Part shown: positions 5,964 to 9,766 of the stretch, in pieces
How the letters are laid out: every line of letters begins with the position of its first letter
Numbering within the stretch: position 1 is the stretch's first letter
DNA from: Flavobacteriales bacterium
Lineage (GTDB): Bacteria > Bacteroidota > Bacteroidia > Flavobacteriales > PHOS-HE28
NCBI GenBank assembly: GCA_008016945.1
Contig: SSGN01000108.1
Location: 1-9,766 of the forward strand
Length of the DNA: 9,766 nt
Direction of reading: 5' to 3'
The notes under the pieces: model-generated
Seen by the model: the letters and a program-made list of their open reading frames with translations, nothing else
Database searches by the model: none
What the model was told of the DNA's origin: nothing
Program-made: the position numbers and the translations under genes

Positions 5964-6404
5964 TCAACGCGAACGTTTGACCAACTTGGGGAGCATAAAC
6001 ACCAAGAAGAGAATGGCCAGCACAACGCCAATTGCGATGCGCACCTGTCGGCTGCTGGCCTGGCCGTATCGCACATCGTTCGCGAAGTGCTCGCAATTGT
6101 AGAATACAGCATTGTATACTCGACCGCAACGGTCGTATGCCCGTTGTGCGATCTGCTGCCGTTCCCAATAACTGCCCTCGAACCGTTCGATCCGGGTGGG
6201 TTCCGCCCCGTCGAGGAAGCGATCCAAAGGAATGATGCGCACCCCATGCCCCTTGAAATTCTCGGCCACCATGGCTCTTCCGGAGGAATCAACTCCGATA
6301 TAGACGCCGAAGTGTTGAATCCATCCAATAGGGCTCTTGGCCATGATGACGCCATCACCTGATCGCAGTTGGTGGCGAAGCGCTAGTTGTATTGAAGGTG
6401 TCAT
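5964..6404 (-). CDS. LRAT-domain protein with C-terminal membrane anchor
   Basis: 146 residues with the LRAT fold, a circularly permuted relative of NlpC/P60 cysteine hydrolases; eukaryotic relatives (LRAT, PLAAT/HRASLS) are acyltransferases or phospholipases acting on membrane lipids. Visible motifs are SGDGVI (15-20), His31 in IQHFGVYIG (29-37) as the likely catalytic His, and Cys104 in YNCEHFANDVRYG (102-114) as the likely nucleophile. Residues 121-138 form a single hydrophobic helix flanked by basic residues (LVKRSR end), so the protein is probably a tail-anchored membrane protein, the same layout as PLAAT enzymes. The start ATG overlaps the antitoxin TGA (ATGA, 6401-6404), which implies translational coupling. 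The GC content seems lower than in the left half of the window. Substrate and role are unknown; a lipid-acting effector or modifier is inference. Confidence 0.8.
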   Translation of the reverse strand: MTPSIQLALRHQLRSGDGVIMAKSPIGWIQHFGVYIGVDSSGRAMVAENFKGHGVRIIPLDRFLDGAEPTRIERFEGSYWERQQIAQRAYDRCGRVYNAVFYNCEHFANDVRYGQASSRQVRIAIGVVLAILFLVFMLPKLVKRSR

Positions 6405-7465
6405 GACTTGTGATGTTGATCGAACGCCTTCAACCCGAACGCCAAGTTGTAATCGATGATGCCGTGGTCCTTCTCATGCTTCTGCCACGCCTCTTCCCGA
6501 TGACTGATCTCGATGATCGACCGTGCGTCATCCATCGCGAACCGTTCCGCCACCTCGCGCAGCACGGCCAGTTCGCTCTCCTCGAACAGGATCTCGCGAA
6601 ATGAACGGGGACCGTTGGCATGGCCCGCTGCTTGGCGCGGCAGGAACTGGCCACCCAGGTTCCCATCGGGCAGCTCCTTTTGCACGAAGTCCACCTTGCC
6701 GGTACGGGCCACATGGTCGAACAGGGCATCGAACTGTTTCGGCACCGGGCCCCAGGTGACCGCGCGGTAGGGTGCACCGCTGATGGAAACGCCGTGCAAT
6801 TGGTAATGCCTGAAATCCGCGTAGAACAGAAGCTTGTTCATTTTCGTCTTCCACGGCTGCATGGCCTCGGTGAAGAACACGATCATCTCCGAGAGCCGCT
6901 CCAGGCTGGGCTTGCGGTAGCCGGTGGTATGGTCCGGAACCGTGGCGAACGGCTCGATGCCCATCACATAGTCCTCCTCGTTCATGCCCAGGTGCCAGCC
7001 GTCCTTCTCCTTCAGCAGTTCATCAACGCGCTTCAGGATGCGCCCTCGCGCCTTCTCGTCCAAGTGTGCGCTCAGCCGCACCATTTTTCCGAATTCCATC
7101 GGGTCATCCGCCACCTGGATCAGGCGTGCGTTGCTTTCGCTGGGTACCTCGCCCGCCTCGTAGTTGCGCCACACGTTCGCCCCGAAGCCCAGCACCTCGC
7201 TCATCTTGATCGCGCTCAGGTCGTACTTGGCGCGGATCGCCTTGATCTCGTCCGGGAAGGGAAGGTTGTACTTGTCGCGGTACTGGTTGTACACCTGGCT
7301 GATGTTCACCTCATCGGTGAAGGTCTCGGTGTACTGTGCGCCGTCCGTGTCGCGGTAAAAGTGGTACATGATCTCGAACTCCTCCTTGCGGAAGGGGATC
7401 TTGCGCGGCTCGCGGCAAAGCGGCATGTCGTTGCCCGTCATCGGGCTTTTCAGTGTCGGCCTCAT
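6401..7465 (-). CDS. MqsA-like HTH plus SocA/Panacea-domain antitoxin
   Basis: 354 residues in two parts. Residues about 1-115 follow the pattern of MqsA-type antitoxins: a short N-terminal segment where a zinc finger would be expected, then FPDEIKAIRAKYDLS, KMSEVLGFG and WRNYEAGEVPS (70-109), an HTH of the Xre type that should bind operator DNA. Residues about 188-348 are the SocA/Panacea (DUF4065) domain, with KMNKLLFYADFRHYQLHG (208-225), YRAVTWGPVP (233-242) and the closing IIEISHREEAW (317-327). In known systems the Panacea domain neutralises a toxin encoded next to it. Only one Cys (Cys17) remains in the zinc-finger region, so metal binding there looks lost. The start is set by the ATGA overlap with the toxin stop (7462-7465). 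Probably autoregulates the operon through the palindrome upstream of the toxin gene. Confidence 0.87.
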   Translation of the reverse strand: MRPTLKSPMTGNDMPLCREPRKIPFRKEEFEIMYHFYRDTDGAQYTETFTDEVNISQVYNQYRDKYNLPFPDEIKAIRAKYDLSAIKMSEVLGFGANVWRNYEAGEVPSESNARLIQVADDPMEFGKMVRLSAHLDEKARGRILKRVDELLKEKDGWHLGMNEEDYVMGIEPFATVPDHTTGYRKPSLERLSEMIVFFTEAMQPWKTKMNKLLFYADFRHYQLHGVSISGAPYRAVTWGPVPKQFDALFDHVARTGKVDFVQKELPDGNLGGQFLPRQAAGHANGPRSFREILFEESELAVLREVAERFAMDDARSIIEISHREEAWQKHEKDHGIIDYNLAFGLKAFDQHHKS

Positions 7466-7809
7466 CGCAATGGGAATTTCATGGGGTGTTCAGCAGCGTG
7501 GAACGAGATGCAGATGACAGCACCGCTCTGGGCGAAGCCCAAGGTCACTTTGATGTAGAGGTCGGTGCCCTTCAAGGCCTTGCCGAAGACCCAGAGATCG
7601 GGGCCCTTGTCCCTGTCCCGGATAGGCCCCTCGCTGTAGTCTGTGGCGGTCAGCTCCAACAGCAACGTTTTGCGTTGGGCGCGGGTAATGCCCAACTGCA
7701 CCAGGGTGATGGTATTCTTCTCGCGGTCGTCCCGGAAAATCACGTCCCACACCCGCATACGGGCATGGAACTCCCGCAGGAAGGCTTCGACTTCGGCTGA
7801 TGTGGGCAT
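7462..7809 (-). CDS. MqsR-like toxin, putative mRNA endoribonuclease
   Basis: 115 residues. The order of elements matches the MqsR family: an N-terminal helix, then LVQLGITRAQRKTLLLELTA (36-55), a DY-containing stretch, LWVFGKALKGTDLYIKVTL (72-90) and a terminal strand with ICISFHAAEHPM (99-110), similar to the YLKIT...IVSF ending of E. coli MqsR. MqsR is a RelE-fold ribosome-independent mRNA interferase. The similarity is at the level of pattern, so family membership is likely but specificity is not known. Tyr85 and Lys87 lie where the family has functional residues. Toxin-first gene order is the same as in mqsRA. The 4-base overlap with the antitoxin supports a toxin-antitoxin unit. It is the first gene of the leftward operon, with an AT-rich control region upstream. 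Confidence 0.75.
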   Translation of the reverse strand: MPTSAEVEAFLREFHARMRVWDVIFRDDREKNTITLVQLGITRAQRKTLLLELTATDYSEGPIRDRDKGPDLWVFGKALKGTDLYIKVTLGFAQSGAVICISFHAAEHPMKFPLR

Positions 7810-7899
7810 TGCACTTCAAGGTGAGGCGAAGATATGCACATAAATAGTTAATACAATCATATAGTTGTACATTGCGTCCCTCATATCCATCCTCCTCCC
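7810..7899. promoter_or_regulatory. AT-rich divergent control region
   Basis: 90 bases between the toxin ATG (leftward) and the ancestral-looking ATG of the DUF2130 gene (rightward). The centre, about 7830-7870, is much more AT-rich than the surrounding genes, as expected for promoters. Weak -7-like sequences occur in both directions: TATAGTTG at 7862-7869 on plus and TATTTATG on minus, each one mismatch from TAnnTTTG, with no clear -33 partner. A palindrome at 7851-7870 could let one repressor govern both operons. Confidence 0.5.
7851..7870. promoter_or_regulatory. candidate antitoxin operator palindrome
   Basis: ATACAATCATATAGTTGTAC contains TACAA (7852-7856) and TTGTA (7865-7869) as perfect inverted half-sites about a central ATAT, with an 8-base spacer. 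The sequence ATAGTT is also directly repeated at 7844-7849 and 7861-7866. A site in this place fits autoregulation by the HTH antitoxin, though its sequence differs from the ACCT/AGGT site of E. coli MqsA. Confidence 0.4.
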
Positions 7900-7950
7900 A
7901 TGTAACCTCAGACTCAAGCCCAGATCAACTGTCCCAAGTGCGGTACCCCA

Positions 7951-9144
7951 GTGGACGTCAATAAGGTGCTCTATGACAAGGTACAGGCGGAGATCGGCCA
8001 GCAATACGAGCGCACCATGGAACTGGAGCGTGAGAAACTCGCCGATGCCCAGAAGAAGGTGGATGAACAGAAGAAGCAGTTGGATGGTCAGGTGAAGGCC
8101 GCCGTGGAGACCCAACTCGCGAAGGCGAAGAAGGAGCAGGAGGACAGCCTACGGAAGTCGATCCGCGGGGAGGTGGAGGAGAGCGTGATCGCCATGCAGA
8201 AGGAGCTTGAAGAGAAGAGCCTGCAGCTGAAGGAACTGAACCAGACCCGAGCGGCCTTGGCCAAGGCACAACGCGAGAAGGATGAACTTGCGGACAAGAT
8301 CAACGCCGAGGCAGAGATAAAACTGAACGAACTGCTGAAGCAGGAGAAGACCAAGATCGCCAAAGCCGAAGCAGACAAGCAGGAACTGGCGATCCGCGAG
8401 AAGGACGAGTTGATCAAAGCGCTCAGTGCGCAGATGGAGGAAATGAAACGGCGGGCTGAACAAGGTTCGATGCAGGCACAGGGCGAAGTTCAGGAACTGG
8501 CGATCGAAGAATGGCTGCGGAATGCGTTTCCATTGGACGAAGTGCAGGAGATCAGCAAGGGTGTGCGCGGTGGTGATTGCATCCACCGCGTGCGCGACCG
8601 GTCAGGTCATGAATGCGGTTCCATCTATTATGAGAGCAAGCGCACGAAGCACTTCACGGCGGGCTGGATCGCCAAGCTGAAGCAGGACATGCAGGCGGCC
8701 AAGACGCATGTGGGCGTGATCGTTACCGAGGCCATGCCCGAAGGAATGGACCGCATGGGGCAGCGTGAAGGCGTATGGATCTGCACCTATGATGAGTTCA
8801 AGAGCCTCTGCCATGTGCTGCGCGAAATGATGCTGCAGGTGGGCACCGCCATCGCCGCACAGGAGAACAAGGGCGACAAGATGGCCATGCTCTACAACTA
8901 CCTCACGGGCTCCGAGTTCGCCATGCACATCGAAGCGATCGTGGGCAGCTTCCGGAAGTTGAAGAACGACATCGCCTCAGAACGCCGCGCCTATGAACGC
9001 ATCTGGAACGAGCGCGAGAAGAACCTGGACCTTGTGATCTCCAACACCGCGCAGATGTACGGTTCCATCAAGGGAATCGCTGGGGCGGCGATAGCGACGG
9101 TGCAGAGCTTGGAGCTACCCGAAGGAGGATCTAATACCCAATAG
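7951..9144 (+). CDS. DUF2130 protein: coiled coil plus PD-(D/E)XK-like nuclease core
   Basis: From the GTG at 7951 the frame gives 397 residues. Residues about 8-180 are a continuous charged coiled coil. The conserved DUF2130 core follows: ELAIEEWLRNAFP (182-194), GGDCIHRV (207-214) and YESKRTK (227-233), so Asp209, Glu228 and Lys230 form a PD-(D/E)XK-like set. Then come FTAGWIAKLKQD, VIVTEAMP, GVWICTYDE, KMAMLYNYLTG and the closing NTAQMYGSIKGIAG (365-378). Function is unknown; a DNA nuclease role is inferred from the motif. Upstream in the same frame lie codons for QINCPKCGTPV, the usual N-terminal zinc ribbon, but the only ATG before it (7900) is followed directly by TAA (7903-7905). The intact start is therefore uncertain: GTG 7951 would drop the CPKC motif. 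Four bases separate its stop from the OLD ATPase gene. Confidence 0.85.
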   Translation: MDVNKVLYDKVQAEIGQQYERTMELEREKLADAQKKVDEQKKQLDGQVKAAVETQLAKAKKEQEDSLRKSIRGEVEESVIAMQKELEEKSLQLKELNQTRAALAKAQREKDELADKINAEAEIKLNELLKQEKTKIAKAEADKQELAIREKDELIKALSAQMEEMKRRAEQGSMQAQGEVQELAIEEWLRNAFPLDEVQEISKGVRGGDCIHRVRDRSGHECGSIYYESKRTKHFTAGWIAKLKQDMQAAKTHVGVIVTEAMPEGMDRMGQREGVWICTYDEFKSLCHVLREMMLQVGTAIAAQENKGDKMAMLYNYLTGSEFAMHIEAIVGSFRKLKNDIASERRAYERIWNEREKNLDLVISNTAQMYGSIKGIAGAAIATVQSLELPEGGSNTQ

Positions 9145-9148
9145 TGCT

Positions 9149-9766
9149 ATGAAGCTCAAGTCGTTACGCATCCAGAACCTCCGCTCTATAAAGGACGAGA
9201 CCATCGAGTTCGACGACTATACCTGCCTGGTCGGTCCGAATGGATCCGGCAAGTCGAACGTTCTATGCGCGTTGAACATCTTCTTCAGGGAGGTGGACAA
9301 TGCCGCGACCGACATGGCCTCCTTGACCATCGAGGACTTTCATTGCAAGGATACCTCCCAGGCTATAGAGGTGACCGTAACGTTCGTTGATCTCAATGAT
9401 GAGGCCAAGGAGGACTTCAAGGAGTACTACCGACAAGATCAGCTCGTGATCACCGCGAAGGCCGAATACAATGAGGGTACCAAGACAGCGGAAGTGAAGC
9501 AGTACGGTCAACGACTTGGACTTCCGGCGTTCAAGGAGTTCTTCAAGATGATGGGTGATGGTGCCGCTGCCGTAGAGCTCAAGACCAAGTACGCCGGGCT
9601 GAGAGAGACCATCACTGATCTCCCGGCGGCCGCGACAAAGCCAGCAATGACAGAAGCACTTCGGGTGTATGAGAGTGCGCGACCAGATCAGTGTGAGCTG
9701 ATCCCAAGCGAGGACCAATTCTATGGTGTTTCGAAGGGGGCGGATAGGCTGAACAAATACTTGCAG
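9149..9766 (+). CDS. OLD-family ATPase/nuclease, N-terminal part
   Basis: 206 codons read to the right edge without a stop. The protein opens with KLKSLRIQNLRSIKDETIEF, the usual beta-strand start of ABC-type ATPases of the RecF/SMC/OLD class, and has a Walker A motif GPNGSGKS at 29-36. SEDQFYGVSKGADRLNKYL (187-205) resembles the segment found in OLD-family ATP-dependent endonucleases before their Walker B region. In the family a TOPRIM nuclease domain follows, which would lie beyond the window. OLD proteins act in phage exclusion (P2 Old) and in Gabija (GajA). The start ATG lies 4 bases after the DUF2130 stop, so the two are surely co-transcribed. A GGAGG sequence (9124-9128) lies 20 bases before the ATG, too far for a normal ribosome site. 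Whether a helicase or other partner follows is not visible. Confidence 0.85.
   Translation, partial: MKLKSLRIQNLRSIKDETIEFDDYTCLVGPNGSGKSNVLCALNIFFREVDNAATDMASLTIEDFHCKDTSQAIEVTVTFVDLNDEAKEDFKEYYRQDQLVITAKAEYNEGTKTAEVKQYGQRLGLPAFKEFFKMMGDGAAAVELKTKYAGLRETITDLPAAATKPAMTEALRVYESARPDQCELIPSEDQFYGVSKGADRLNKYLQ

Noticed and set aside
6620..7558. 312-residue plus-strand open frame opposite the antitoxin
   Set aside because: It is antisense to the HTH/Panacea protein and has no recognisable motif.
9124..9128. GGAGG as a ribosome site for the OLD ATPase
   Set aside because: It lies 20 bases before the ATG, inside the end of the DUF2130 gene; the other genes in the window also lack Shine-Dalgarno sequences.

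Overview
The window looks like a piece of a high-GC member of the Bacteroidota, probably from a metagenome or a lightly studied genome. This is an inference. It rests on the near-total lack of Shine-Dalgarno sequences before otherwise convincing start codons, on gene families common in that phylum (RNase HI with an N-terminal hybrid-binding domain, MqsA-like/Panacea antitoxin, His-rich small membrane proteins), and on palindromic intergenic repeats. No rRNA or tRNA is present to place it.

Left part (1-5000) carries metabolic and housekeeping genes. In order: the start of a His-rich membrane-anchored protein running off the left edge (minus); an AlkC-type DNA alkylation repair glycosylase (minus); and, divergent from it, a urea transporter (plus). 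Convergent with the transporter is a two-gene minus-strand operon: a bestrophin-family anion channel followed, with a 4-base ATGA overlap, by an LCIB-family protein (beta-type carbonic anhydrase fold). Next comes a small DoxX-like four-helix membrane protein (minus). The bestrophin-LCIB pair is notable because the algal counterparts of both families work together in bicarbonate/CO2 handling.

Middle (4341-4630 and 5000-5303) holds two gene-free stretches. The first has a ladder of 8-base tandem repeats forming one side of a large hairpin. The second has a cluster of GC-rich palindromes.

Right part (5304-9766) looks like an accessory or defence island around an AT-rich divergent control region (about 7810-7899). 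Leftward runs a compact four-gene operon: MqsR-like toxin, MqsA-like HTH plus SocA/Panacea antitoxin, LRAT-domain protein with a C-terminal membrane anchor, and RNase HI. The first three genes are joined by ATGA overlaps and the fourth follows after 21 bases. Rightward runs a DUF2130 protein (zinc ribbon, long coiled coil, PD-(D/E)XK-like nuclease core), then after 4 bases an OLD-family ATPase that leaves the right edge. The only ATG that would give the DUF2130 protein its zinc ribbon is followed directly by an in-frame TAA. The gene is therefore either read from a downstream GTG without the full zinc ribbon, or carries a nonsense change or sequence error.

The best candidates for something undescribed are the toxin-Panacea-LRAT-RNase HI operon together with the divergent DUF2130-OLD pair, and the bestrophin-LCIB operon.
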